From positions 64,911,259 to 64,975,258 of the forward strand of contig CM077162.1 in assembly GCA_039583875.1 (NCBI GenBank): 64,000 nucleotides of DNA, given 5' to 3'. The translations under genes were made by a program, and so were the position numbers. Under the pieces are notes generated by a model. The model made no database searches. It had not been told where the DNA came from and saw only the letters and a list, made by a program, of their open reading frames with translations. This DNA comes from Platanthera guangdongensis (lineage: Eukaryota > Streptophyta > Magnoliopsida > Asparagales > Orchidaceae). Below are positions 36,264 through 46,632 of the stretch, in pieces. Within the stretch, counting starts at the first letter, position 1, and the number at the start of each line of letters is the position of its first letter.

Positions 36264-36975
36264 AGCAAGAGAGGAGCAAGCCGCGACGATAAGAACAAGT
36301 CGCGAGAAGAGAAAAGAGCACCAAGCCGGGCGAACAGAAAACAGGCCGGGCGGCTAGGAAGGCCGCTACCAAGAGGCAGAGCAAAGCAGAGGGAAAGAAG
36401 TCGCACGGCTTGAAAAAGTCGGGCGAACAGAGGAGAACAGGTCGCACGACAAAAGATGAGGCCGGCGCGACTAGCAAGCAGGAGCGGGTAGAAGGCAACA
36501 ACAAGTAGAGCGCGAACAGTAGCGGCTAGCAAGAGGTCAAAGGCACAGCGGGGAAGAGGTCGCGCGGACTGAAAAGGCCGAGCGAACAAAAGAGAGGAGA
36601 AGAGCAGGTGACCGCGACCAAGATGCGGGTGAGAAAGGAACAACCCGCACGGTCAGGCAGATCACAGCAGCAAACCGCGAGTATAGGGGCAAGAGGATAT
36701 GGGGAAAGCAGAAGCGGACAGGGAGAAGAAGTCCGCAGCGGGTAGACACAAGCCGCAAAGACTAGGAAGTCGGAGAGGCAAGAAAGAGCAAGGAGCGCGG
36801 CGACAAGGAAACAGGTCACTGCGACGAATAGCAGTAGGAGAAGAGAACCAAGAAGCAAGCCGCGCGAACAGGGCAGCGGACAGAAGAGAAGTCAAGCCGC
36901 GAGAGAGGTCGCGGATAGCGGAAAACAAGCCGCTAGAAGTAGAGAGCGCACAGAATCAGGAGGAAATGACCGTGT
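36264..36975 (-). other. Pyrimidine-rich filler where gag should be
   Basis: About 700 bases between the primer-binding site and protease have no gag-like frame. The sense (minus) strand is CT-rich, with loosely repeated motifs such as GTCGCGCGG, AAGCCGC and GCGAACAG on the plus strand. Reading frames here encode only Leu/Ser/Pro-rich low-complexity sequence. Confidence 0.7.
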
Positions 36976-36987
36976 CCTCTGATACCA
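36976..36987 (-). promoter_or_regulatory. Primer-binding site of the nested copia
   Basis: On the minus strand it reads TGGTATCAGAGG, directly next to the LTR end. It matches the initiator-Met tRNA site. Confidence 0.9.
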
Positions 36988-37358
36988 TGTTAAAAGTAGC
37001 GAATAGAAAAGAACAAACGGATAGACTTTTGAATAATTGAAATTTTATTATCCAAAAAAGGTATTTATTACAAAGGTATGCCCTCCTTTATATAGAATGG
37101 TGGAGAGATGAGAGAATACAAATAAGAGATGTGGGACTATAATTTACAGGACTAAGCGGACTATACAAAACAAACCGCACAAGCCGTGCGGTTAGACAGC
37201 AGGGCTAACCACACGGCTACCACCAGAGAGGAAGAGAGACTGCCAGGGTAGACCGCCAGACCGCTCGGTCTCCAAGCCGGCTGAGACAAATCGCTAGACC
37301 ACGCGGTCTTCAACCCGCCAAGACAAACCGCCAGACCTCCCGGTCACCAACTTCAACA
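36988..37358 (-). repeat. 5' LTR of the nested copia
   Basis: It has the same length as 32667..33037, with about 16 differences, mostly transitions at CG-type sites. Its inner end touches the primer-binding site. Confidence 0.95.
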
Positions 37359-37643
37359 GACCCTCTTCCCTTCAACCCTCATCTCATCAAAGGCCTTCTT
37401 GAAGATGACATTTACCGAGCTCCCGTTATCCACCAGTATCCTCGAGACCGTATAATTTTCCACCGCCGTCTGGATCACCAGGGCGTCACAGAAAGGATCC
37501 TCATAGTCTGGCATGTCCGCCGATGAGAAAGTAATCTTTTCTTCTGGTGGGGGAACCTGGGAGGTGGAGGCCACCCCCCTTCGGTACATGGTTTGCAGGC
37601 TCCCCTTGCGGGTTGCCTCAATCCCCACTCCTCCGTGAATCAC
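37359..37643 (-). pseudogene. Tat protease N-terminus
   Basis: The active-site region reads ILVDNGSSVNVIF, the DNGSS form seen in Tat proteases, preceded by DALVIQTAVENYTVSR. The frame is cut at 37358 by the nested copia. Confidence 0.85.
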
Positions 37644-39195
37644 CCCAATTCCCCCCCCCCCCCCCCCGGGTCCCTACATCCATCCGATCTTCACACCTAT
37701 CTTCCGCCTCGCCTTGCTGCACCTCCACTATCCTCACTGGTGGATCTTGCCTCCCTACTCCTCTCGCTTTTCTTAAATCTAAGAATTCCGGACAGGTGGC
37801 CGTCGCGTGCCCTTCCTCCTGGTGGAAGTCACAAAAGAGCAACGCCCCCCGCCCCTTCTGCCGTCTCCCCTTCCTCTTCTACCTCCTCGAGCTCCTCTGG
37901 CTACTCCTCTCCCCCTTCCTACTTCTATGGCCTCCTGCGGTGGTGGGGGACGACCCCTCGGTTCCTGCCTCCATGCCGGTCGATCGAACCTCCGGGGCTC
38001 CTGCAGATTATCTCTCCCCTGATAGCCTTCTCCTGGGCCCTGGGGGCAACCCTCCTGGGGCCTCCAACCTAATCGATTGTTCGGCTCCCGGGCCCCCCAA
38101 CCCTGCTGCTGCCCAAACCTTCGGGGCTCCTCCCTTCTCCTTTCTTCCCTTTGCTCCCTCTATTCCCTCGGCTCCTGCTGTCTTCCCGCTGTTGGTTCCT
38201 TCCCGTCATCCTCTGCTAGCTTGGCCAACTTCCTGGCGAATGCTTGGTTTGCTCTCTCGAAGTCAGTCTCCTTTGCCGCCCTCTCCATGAGCTCCTCAAA
38301 GGAGAGGGGTGGCACCCTCTTCAATTCCATGCTAAAAAATCCCGGTCTCAGCCCCAGGGTGAAGGCCAGCATCAGCGCGTACCCTGGAACCTCCTGGACC
38401 AAGAGGATCTCCTCCTGAAACCGGTCGACATAGTGACCCAGCGTCTCATCCGGCCTCTGCCTCACTGCAAACAGACACTCCGCTTCCTTCTTCCGCTTCT
38501 TTGAGGTTGAGAACCTCAACATGAAACTTCTCCGCAGATCTTCAAAACAGTAGATTGACCTTGCTGGCAACTGGTGGAACCAGTCCCGAGCCTTCTCTTT
38601 CAACGTGATGGCAAACAGCCGGCACTTGAAGGCGTCCGTCATCTGCCTTATCGACACAACATCCCCCAAACCATTGTACGTGCTGTACCGGGTCATCCTT
38701 CCCCGAGTAGTAGGACATGTAGGGCTCCCGAAACCCCTCCGGTACCGGAGCCGAGATGATGAGCTCGCTAAAGGGGATCTCGCCTCCTGCCTGGCGAGAG
38801 GGAACGTCCCGCGGCCTCGGCTGACTGGCCCGATCCGCGAGACCGTGCCCCGGGAAGAGCTCCTGCACCGCTGCTTCCTTCTCGCCCAGATCCGTCAGCG
38901 CCTCCTTGCCCGGGCGCTGGCTCTGGCCTGGGAAGAGTTCCCGCGCCGCCACATCTCTCTCGCCAGCCTCGCCCGGGACCTCCTTTCCCGGGCGCTGCCC
39001 TGGGGCATTCTCGCCCAAGAGCGGGACCTCTTCTATTGGGACCTAAGGGGTGGCCAACTCGCCTCTCGCCGAGAAGGCTAAAATGATTGTTTGCAAGGCC
39101 TCTCGCCTGAACTCATCCAGCATCCTCTTCGTTGCTTCCTCTCCCCGGGTGGGGGATCCTCCAGAACCTGACCCTTTACCTTCACCTCCAGCCAT
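37618..39195 (-). pseudogene. Tat gag
   Basis: The likely start is the ATG at 39193..39195 (MAGGEGKGSGSG). A stop at 39043..39045 and a frameshift near 38690 break it. The gag core follows (DAFKCRLFAITLKEKARDWFHQLP, FSTSKKRKKEAE, ETLGHYVDRF). Its zinc-binding motif is CDFHQEEGHATATC (37795..37840), the C-x2-H-x4-H-x4-C form typical of Tat. The right part has repeated PGxE/GK units. It would form the particle and bind RNA. Confidence 0.88.
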
Positions 39196-39253
39196 GAGAC
39201 AAAACTCGAGGCTTTCTTGAATCGGCTGCCTTCCACGCTCACCACACCAGAAC

Positions 39254-39974
39254 TGTTGAAGCCAAATATGACCTCAACTGAAGTTCGAAGAAAAAGGGGT
39301 GCAGCCAAAACCTACTTCTCTCAAGTCTCAACCCTCAACTGGATTCGAAGGACCTAAGACTGACCCAATAGCCTCAGCAGGGAGGTCCCACCTCACACCT
39401 GGAAGATCTCTGAGAGCTTCCCCTCCAAAGCCAAAGCTGGGCTAGGAGCTCCTCAGAAAGCACTGAAATTTGAGAGACAATGATAGCTTGCTTTCTAAGG
39501 AGCCCTTATGGGTCTATTTATAGCATTTTGCTATCCTGAATTTACTGAAAAGTCCCTAGTTGGTCTGCCAATAGCCAAAACCCGCTGTTTTTCTGAGGGT
39601 ACTGGAGTAATTTCTCCTGAGGGCAAATTTGTCATTCCACCCAGGCCCCTGGTCCCCACTCGGCGAGAGCCCCGAGCCGAGAACCTTCTGTCATAGTCTG
39701 GCGGAAGCGGTCTCGCCTACCTATAGGTGAGAGCTTTCTTTAAGGCGAGCCGGGGCTGGCGCAAGCGTTCGCGCGTTGATCTTCGTTCGACGATTTGGCT
39801 GCGCTCGCGGATCTGGGTTCGACGAACACGGGGCGCCTTGCGGCGAGAACTCATATGTGGCGGGAGCTTATCGCTTAGCGCAAGCGCTCCCGCCTGCCTC
39901 GGCGAGACCCTTTCCGGCTAGCCTGTCAGACCGTTTGGGCCTCTGGTCTGGCTCAGCGGATATGGGGTTGTATA
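39254..39974 (-). repeat. 5' LTR of the Tat element
   Basis: This is the second LTR copy (721 bp). Its outer end is TTGTATA where the other copy has TTGTACA. The duplicated TCGAG follows at 39975. The minus-strand sequence inside its inner end (GTTCTGGTGTGGTGAGC) would be the primer-binding site; I could not assign the tRNA. Confidence 0.93.
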
Positions 39975-39979
39975 TCGAG

Positions 39980-40413
39980 AAAAAGACTTAAAGATTGTTT
40001 CTGAGAATTTTTCGCGAGAACAACTTTGCTTTCTCGAGAACTTTACTTGGACTTCATGAGAAATATACTTCATCTTCTCGAGAAAAGTACTTAGAAAATG
40101 TTTCTCTAAAAAACGGATTCTTCTTTGTTGAAAGCCAGCAACCCTTTCTTTATTTCATTGCTTTAGTACATGAAAATGAAGTGCATACCAATAGAGAGGT
40201 TACACATGAGACAACACCATGGGTCACACAATGAGGGATTATATTGCATGGTTATGTGTTTAGTGACTCATTGTAAACTGACATTGGTCTATACTTAGCA
40301 ATAATGACTTGCAAGCACTCAACTAAAGAATAACATCAAATTCATAATTACATCAACTTAGGTTAAGGATGACTTCACACAAATCTAGGTTATTATGGAT
40401 ACAATACCCAACA
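39980..40413 (-). repeat. 5' LTR of the Sirevirus-like element, second part
   Basis: It continues the LTR cut at 21316, with the same TTCTCGAGAA palindromes (40009..40084). It ends CCCAACA, so on the minus strand the LTR begins TGTTGGG. Joined length is about 1.4 kb, close to the related 1,462-bp LTR. Confidence 0.7.
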
Positions 40414-40454
40414 ATATATATATACACCCCCCCCCCCCACACACACACACACTA
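40414..40454. repeat. Microsatellite (AT)n, C-run, (CA)n
   Basis: A short AT repeat is followed by about 13 C and seven CA units, right at the edge of the Sirevirus-like LTR. Confidence 0.9.
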
Positions 40455-40999
40455 TATTAAAAGGGAAAAAATACTATTTGGTTAAACATTCAATTTCCGA
40501 TTTTACCGTTCTTTTTTATTGTTGCTGTCAAACTCGACGTCCCGGGCGGACCGGATTAACTTGGACGGACTTGGCCTACGGAGCGGTCGAGCATGCACAC
40601 AGTCATAAAGAAATAAAGTTGACATGATAAATTCTTTGACGTGGAAAACCCATCAACTGGGTGAAAAATCACATGACCGGATCTGTGTCGACCAAACCTC
40701 CACTAGATCTGAGTGTTGTTACACGACTTTTTCAATAACTTGAGAGAGGCAGCTAGGAGGCTGACATTCCACCGTTCACAGAGCTTATTATTTCTTTGTG
40801 TGCTGCGGGGAGCGATGCGCTCGTTGTATTCTAGAGTCCTCTAATAGTTTTTGGAGGCGAGAGCAGCTTGCTGCACTCATTCTGATGTCTGGGGCTTAAA
40901 GCTCGGGGGTGTGCTCAGTGCGCCTTATCCTATGCTTCTTGTCTCTGATTGTCTTTTGGAGAAGCATGGTGCAGTTATCATATCTTTAGATGGAGCGCT
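40455..40999. other. Unassigned stretch
   Basis: No coding region is supported. The part 40625..40760 (GACGTGGAAAACCC, GGTGAAAAATCAC) resembles sequence found near the ends of plant retroelements, but I cannot assign it. Confidence 0.4.
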
Positions 41000-41640
41000 T
41001 GCTCTTGAGCGCGTGGGGCACTTATTGGTAGAGAGTGCATAGAGCGATTGCTGGAGGAGAGCGCGCAGAGCGCTAAATGGTATAGAGCTCGCGGAGCGCT
41101 TGTTGGTAAAGAGAGCTCCGGGCACTTGTTCAAGGATAGTGCATGAGATACTTGTCAGAGTGGAGCGCACAGGGCGCTTGTTGGAGGAGAGCGCGCATGG
41201 CACTTGTTGGAGGACAGCGCGCAGAGCACTTGGTGGTAGAGAGCGCATAAGGCACTTGTTGGAGGTGAGTGTGTGGGGAGCTTACTGAGGCGAGCACATG
41301 GGGTGCTTGTTGGAGGAGAGCATGCGATGCACTTTCTGTAGAGAGCGCGCAGGGTGCTTATTGGACGAGAGCATGCATGGTGCTTTCCATAATAAAGTGT
41401 GTGGGACGCTTGTTGAAGGAGAGCACGCGGAGCGCTTGGTGGTAGAGAGCTCGCGGGGCATTAGTTGGTAGAAAGTGCGCAGAGCACTTGATAGTAAAGA
41501 GTGTGTGGGTCGCTTGTTGGAGGAGAGTGTGCGGGACGCTTGCAAGAGGAGAGCACGTGGGGCGCTCGTTGGAGGAGAGAGTGCAGAGCACTTGCTGGTA
41601 GAGAGCGCGCATGATGCTCATTAGAGGAGAGCGCGCGAAG
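41000..41640. repeat. Minisatellite with a period of about 26 bp
   Basis: Degenerate units of GGCGCTTGTTGGAGGAGAGC plus GCGCAT-type ends repeat about 24 times; the clearest run is 41176..41380. Open frames across it are a by-product of the repeat: 26 is not a multiple of 3, so three frames alternate. Confidence 0.85.
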
Positions 41641-41689
41641 TGCGGGGGGGGGAGGCCCATACAAGGGAGCAACATGTGCGATAGCGTGC

Positions 41690-41782
41690 ATGGATGAGAC
41701 GCGCGCAAGAGCGCTCAAGGAAGAGACACTTGCGATAGCACACAAGGAAGCGACGAGCGTGAGAGCGCGCAAGGACGACGAG
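41690..41782. repeat. Second GC-rich minisatellite, left part
   Basis: Units like GAGCGCGCAAGGAAG(C/A)GACG with GAGCGTGAGA repeat about every 28 to 30 bases. It is interrupted at 41782 by the chromovirus and continues at 55720..55990. ACGAG at 41778..41782 is the target-site duplication. Confidence 0.75.
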
Positions 41783-44421
41783 TGTAACGCCCCGTATATT
41801 TTCGTTGAATGATTGCATACGCTTGATGGGCGTTACGTTGGCTTTGACCGTTGTTCAAGCATAGTTTTCCCGCGGGCTTGCGAGTGGCTGTTTTGGTAGC
41901 CGAGTTGCACGATTCCCCAGCAAGCCGGAGTCCAATTTGGGGACTCAGTGAGGCCTCTTAGGGAATGCTTGCACTTTTTCTAGCCCGGGTAAGATTGCTC
42001 AAAACGGGTTGATTGTATGGAAGATGTGTACAGAAAACAAAAAGGGGTAAAAAGTCCTTAAGGAAAAAATGGTCTAGGACGAGAAAGAAACACCTTTCAA
42101 AACAGTGAAAAATGGTCATTTTTTTAGTGACACGGCCTGGGACACGGGCGTGTCCCAGGGCGTGTCTTGCTTGCGGTTTGGTTTTGTGGTCGTCGAACTT
42201 CGTTCGATGAAGTTGTGGGAGGAACACGCCACCCGACACGGGCGTGTCGGGGCGTGACCCAGGGCGTGACCTCCTTGACTCGACGAATTTTCTTGCGTCG
42301 AGTTGAGCTCGACAAATGGGGTACACGCCCCGTGACACGGGCGTATCACCGGCCGTGTCACGCTATGTCGAGTGTCGAGTGTCGGGTGTAGAGAGAGTGG
42401 ACACGGCCTGTGACACGAGCGTGTCACAGGGCGTGTCAAGCTTTGTCGAAGTGTCGACACTTTTGGTCGACGAGATGTCGAGACACGAGTTACACGCCCT
42501 AGGTCACGAGCGTGACTGACCCGACACGGGCGTGTACCAGGCCGTGTACCTTGTGGATAAGCTGGAAATTGTCGGATTCTGCGCCGCTTAAGGTACATGC
42601 CCTGTGACACGGGCATGTCACAGGGCGTGACAGGGCCGAAAATCGACTTTTTCAGTTTTTTGTGCCATTCATTTCTCTGATTCTGGATCTAACGGTCCAG
42701 CTCTGTTCTGGAGGGACTAAGGCCGAGAAAGATATTCTTTCTCCTCACTTATCCCTTTCTCCATCTTCTTCTTCATTCTTAAAGAGGAAGCAAGGGAGAA
42801 AAGCTAAAGCAAGGCAAGGAAAGAGAGGAGCAGTCGTCGCGGTGTCGTCTCGGTCCAGGAAAGCGGTGTTCTTCACCCTTGCCAATCTTGTTTTCTTGTT
42901 CTTTGATTGTGCACGTTTAGCTAGCTTTCCTCTTTCAATTTTACTAGCTTGTTCAATTTTATTAGCCTTGTTACTCTTGTTTTTGTTTAGTACTCACAAA
43001 CATGGATCCTCTTGTTCCTTCAAGTCTTACATGTTTGTCGCCTAATTATCGAATTTTCCATATGCTCAATTAATTCTTATGCTCATTTGATTCATGTAGC
43101 CTTTCTTGTTCATGTGATTCTTTCTTGTTCATGTCATAATCATGTTAGAATACGCTTGTTAGTTGGGTTAGCGTTGTCCTTTGTGGAGTGAGTAGAAATC
43201 CAAACGCTAATAAGTTTGACATAACATGGGTAATGTGTGGTCATGAGTGGAGATGATGAAATGAAACGTGTTTAGCTTGGGTGATGGTGAGTTTTGCGAG
43301 GCGAATTGTGAATCATGGCAGGAGCGTTTGTGTGAGGATTCTATAAGGGGTGGTGTGGTTTCAGCCTTGGTGGCCACCGGGTTTTGTTTTATGGTATAGA
43401 GTACCATTTTGGCCCCGATTTGGGCTGGCTTTTATTGGTGTGTTCCACTTGAGGGCCGCCACCAAAAGACCCTTGCGGAATCAAACTTAATCGCTGCTTA
43501 TGTTTCACTAGTATAGTGGTTCTTGTTGTAAAAAATGATGGAATGGGCATGTATATTGTCGTTTTGCTCCTGCGGGTTGAGCAGGACTTGATGAGAATTG
43601 CACGCACTTGGTGCGTTTTACACTTTGGATTGACAGTGTTTAACACTTTTTTCCACCTGTTCTTTTCACTCGTTTTACATGAAAAATTGCTACGGGGTCG
43701 GTAAGCCCCTTCGTCATATTTTATGAACTTCATACTCTATTGTGTAGCTTTGATGATTACTGAGGTGTTCTTTCTTGAATGCCTCAGGTGCAGGTTGTAG
43801 CCGGTTGAGCGGCTAGTGCTTGGGTAGAGTTTCTTTGGAGCTAGCCGAGCTTACTTAGCGACGTAGTTCTTTACTTTGTTGTACAAACATACATGTGCCC
43901 CAATGGGTTCGTGTCAGCTTGTTGGCGCCCATTGGTGGCTTTCTTTACTTGTGATATATGAATGCTAGACTGGTAATGTGACTCATTTGGATGAGATGAT
44001 GTCTCCTTGCTCTTGGGAAGTATTTATGCTAGGTTGCATTAGATATTTTCACGATAAAACAAACCTATTATCCTATATCATGCATACATGTTTTGATAAA
44101 CTAAGACGTATTTTCCAAACAACGTAAAAAGGATGATTTCTTATATGATTATAAATCTAGGATGCATATAGGAGATCGTCATAAGTAAACTAAAGTATTT
44201 TTCGCCGCGTACAAACACACGTTTTGATCCATAAGGCCGAGGGATACGGCCATCAAACTGAACAGTTTTCTTGCATACAACTGATGGTTTTCAACTACTA
44301 AAGGAAGCGTCGAGCGTTTGCCTGAGCGTGTGCAGTTATCCCCTGCACGACGTGGCATCATAACACGTAGTTCCTCTTACTCTGATACGATATACTCGTT
44401 GAGGAAATGCGAGTTGTGACA
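41783..44421 (+). repeat. Chromovirus LTR, copy 1 (2,639 bp)
   Basis: It starts TGTAACGCCCCG and ends GTTGTGACA. U3 holds perfect GACACGGGCGTGTC-centred palindromes (42121..42640). A 127-codon frame (42662..43045) is shared with the other LTRs. The last part (44044..44405) is the 362-bp arm that also occurs inverted in the interior. Confidence 0.93.
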
Positions 44422-44423
44422 GT

Positions 44424-44436
44424 TAGTATCAGAGGG
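44424..44436 (+). promoter_or_regulatory. Primer-binding site, unit 1
   Basis: TAGTATCAGAGGG matches the initiator-Met tRNA site except at one base. Unit 2 has the exact TGGTATCAGAGGG at 50055..50067. Confidence 0.85.
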
Positions 44437-44579
44437 AGGTTTGCTTGACAATTGGTCGGGCAAACTTTCCTTATAGTCAACATTATTAATCATCATCTCA
44501 TATACACACCGAGGTGCCATCAGTACGTCTTGGCCGAAGCACGAACACTACACTCATGGCATGAACAGAAGTATACAGG

Positions 44580-44752
44580 GTGTATTATGTAGTATGGGAT
44601 GCATAATATGTGGTTGTATATGGATCCCCCATAGGGGCAACATGTGAGGGTTATGCAGTAAGGGATGTATAACCTCACCACATGGATGCGACTAGCACGT
44701 TTTCTTTTATTCGTTGCATGCAATGCTATGTAGTATGGGATGCATAGCATTG
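44580..44752 (+). other. Three leader stem-loops with a common loop, unit 1
   Basis: Stem-loop 1: TATTATG/CATAATA plus three wobble pairs (44580..44611). Stem-loop 2: GGTTATG/TATAACC, extended by CATGTG/CACATG (44641..44684). Stem-loop 3: CAATGCTATG/CATAGCATTG, ten perfect pairs (44721..44752). Loops 1 and 3 are TAGTATGGGATG; loop 2 is CAGTAAGGGATG here. They lie between the primer-binding site and gag. Confidence 0.85.
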
Positions 44753-45091
44753 TGATGCGTACGACCACTCATGGCATGCATTAAGGCCTTTTCTAGACTG
44801 CATAGCACAGCACACATACCATAACATTGCATGGGCACAACGTGCCAAGCTAAAGATTTACATGATGACACCTGTACACACATGGTTTTGGGTCAACGAA
44901 ATTCATGCATTCATGGTTTAGGCACAAGTTAGTGGGATGACGGTGAGTCATCGCAGGCTAGGCATAACATCATTCTCAAACTCACAGAGCAAGTTAGCAG
45001 TTGATGTTCATATTTATACATGTATTGTCTGTACATAGCAGTTGTGTGTTTTGTTGGGTTTGAGCTTGATGAGGGTAAACATGTTTATAGG

Positions 45092-46318
45092 ATGTCAAAG
45101 CGTCCAGTGACAAGGCAAACTCCCCAATCTGAGGGTGAGTCTTCGGGCGCGCAGAATAATGCCCTGATGGATAGTCTACGCCAAAGTAATGAGGCTTTGA
45201 CAAGGCAGGTGCAGGAAGTGCAGTCCCAGCTCCAAGCTATGTCATCAGCGATGTCTGGGCTGGCACCAAGAGTGCAAGAGACTGTCAGAGGCCCCACTAT
45301 TTCTACTCCTTCCGTGGCATTGATACCCCCAGTTGTGGTTCCTCCTGCGATGACTTTTATCTCGCAGTTTCAGCGACTTGGACCACCTACCTATGATGGA
45401 AAAGCGGACTTTGTGATCTTGGATGATTGGGTGATCACATTGGAAGAGATGTTTGTCTATTCTGGCATTACCGAAGACCAAAAGGTGATGCTTGCCGCCT
45501 ATCAACTAAAAGGGTTGGCTAAAAGTTGGTGGTTGCGAGAAAAGGAAAGCCTAGTGGCGGGATGTTCGTGGGAAGCCTTTAAAGAAATGTTACGGCGCAA
45601 GTTTCTACCGTCAGTTGAAAGGGACCGCCTGATGAATGACTTCTTGTACCTGAAGCAGAGGAAACTCAATGTTAGTGAGTATGAAATTGAGTTTAGCAAG
45701 CTAAGTCGGTTTTCTCCGAGCTTGGTGATTACGGAAGCTGACCGAGTAAAGAGATTTCTTGGCGGACTCCGGAGCGATGTTCAGCAGTTCGTAAGCGCTT
45801 ATGGAGCGATGAGTTACACCACTGTGGTTGAGGCTGCTTTGAAGGTTGAAGCGATAAAAAATGCAAAACAAAGAGGGCAGCTGATGAGGAAGGATAAAAG
45901 ATAGCTGGTGGGAGAGAAAAGCTCCCAAGAATCAGACGTAAGGAAGAAGAAGAAGGAGACATGTAGCTTCTGTGGCCGATCAGGTCACCCGTTTGAGAAA
46001 TGTTTCAAGCGGTTGGGGATGCAGAAGAAGGAGCAGGTGCACGCCATTCAGGGTGCGTCAACCAGAGATGTGGAGTGTACCGGTTGTGGGGGAAGAGGTC
46101 ATGATGTGGGCCGTTGCTGGGTCAAAGATAAGGTGTGCTTTCGGTGTGGCAAACAGGGACATCTCAAGGCAAGGTGCCCACAAAACCAGCCCATGCTGCA
46201 GCCAATGCCACGCCAGGCTTTGCCTCCGCCTCCGCGCTTGGATAAAGGAAAGGGGAAGTTAAATGTGATCTCCTCAACGAGTATATCGTATCAGAGTAAG
46301 AGGAACTACGTGTTATGA
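45092..46318 (+). pseudogene. Chromovirus gag, unit 1
   Basis: It is the same protein as in unit 2, but with a TAG at 45902..45904 that separates the gag core from the three zinc knuckles. The start ATG at 45092 (MSKRPVTRQTPQ) corresponds to the start chosen in unit 2. The last 16 codons come from the inverted LTR arm. Confidence 0.9.
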
Positions 46319-46632
46319 TGCCACGTCGTGCAGGGGATAACTGCACACGCTCAGGCAAACGCTCGACGCTTCCTTTAGTAGTTGAAAACCATCAGTTGTA
46401 TGCAAGAAAACTGTTTAGTTTGATGGTCATATCCCTCGGCCTTATGGATCAAAACGTGTGTTTGTACGTGGCAGAAAATACTTTAGTTTACTTATGACGA
46501 TCTCCTATATGCATCCTAGATTTATAATCATATAAGAAATCATCCTTTTTACGTTGTTTGGAAAATACGTCTTAGTTTATCAAAACATGTATGCATGATA
46601 TAGGATAATAGGTTTGTTTTATCTTGAAAATA
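46271..46632 (-). repeat. Inverted copy of the LTR 3' end, unit 1 (362 bp)
   Basis: This is the reverse complement of 44044..44405 over exactly 362 bases with only a handful of differences. It also matches 49675..50036 and 55337..55698. It stands where protease, RT, RNase H and most of integrase should be. A 60-codon frame inside it (46315..46497) is the antisense of LTR sequence and no known protein. Confidence 0.95.

Larger units (their letters stand above)
32667..37358 (-). mobile_element. Nested Ty1/copia element, 4,692 bp, lacking gag
   Basis: Two 371-bp LTRs (32667..33037 and 36988..37358) and the 5-bp duplication GACCC (32662..32666 and 37359..37363) define an intact insertion in the Tat protease. 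I count about 16 differences between the LTRs by eye. The primer-binding site and protease-to-RNase H polyprotein are present, but no gag is found between them. It is younger than the Tat element it sits in. Confidence 0.95.
21317..39974 (-). mobile_element. Tat-lineage Ty3/gypsy element, 18.7 kb, with nested copia
   Basis: Two LTRs of 722 and 721 bp (21317..22038 and 39254..39974) and the 5-bp duplication TCGAG define it. On the minus strand it carries gag, protease, RT, RNase H, a second archaeal-type RNase H and integrase; the second RNase H marks the Tat lineage. Between integrase and the 3' LTR lie a 115-bp tandem array and two antisense genes, an arrangement known for extra ORFs in Tat elements. 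Without the nested 4.7 kb copia and its 5-bp duplication it is about 14 kb. It inserted into a Sirevirus-like LTR. Nonsense codons and frameshifts in gag and pol make it inactive. Confidence 0.93.

Noticed and set aside
36149..36858. Leu-rich frames as a gag or membrane protein of the nested copia
   Set aside because: Several overlapping frames with the same pyrimidine-driven composition; no gag motif or zinc knuckle.
41358..41772. Leu/Ser/Arg-rich ORFs over the minisatellite
   Set aside because: They result from a GC-rich 26-bp repeat lacking stops, in several frames at once.
46315..46497. Conserved 60-aa gene (MMPRRAGDNC...), five copies in the window
   Set aside because: All copies are the same 362-bp LTR arm in one orientation or the other; no independent evidence for coding.
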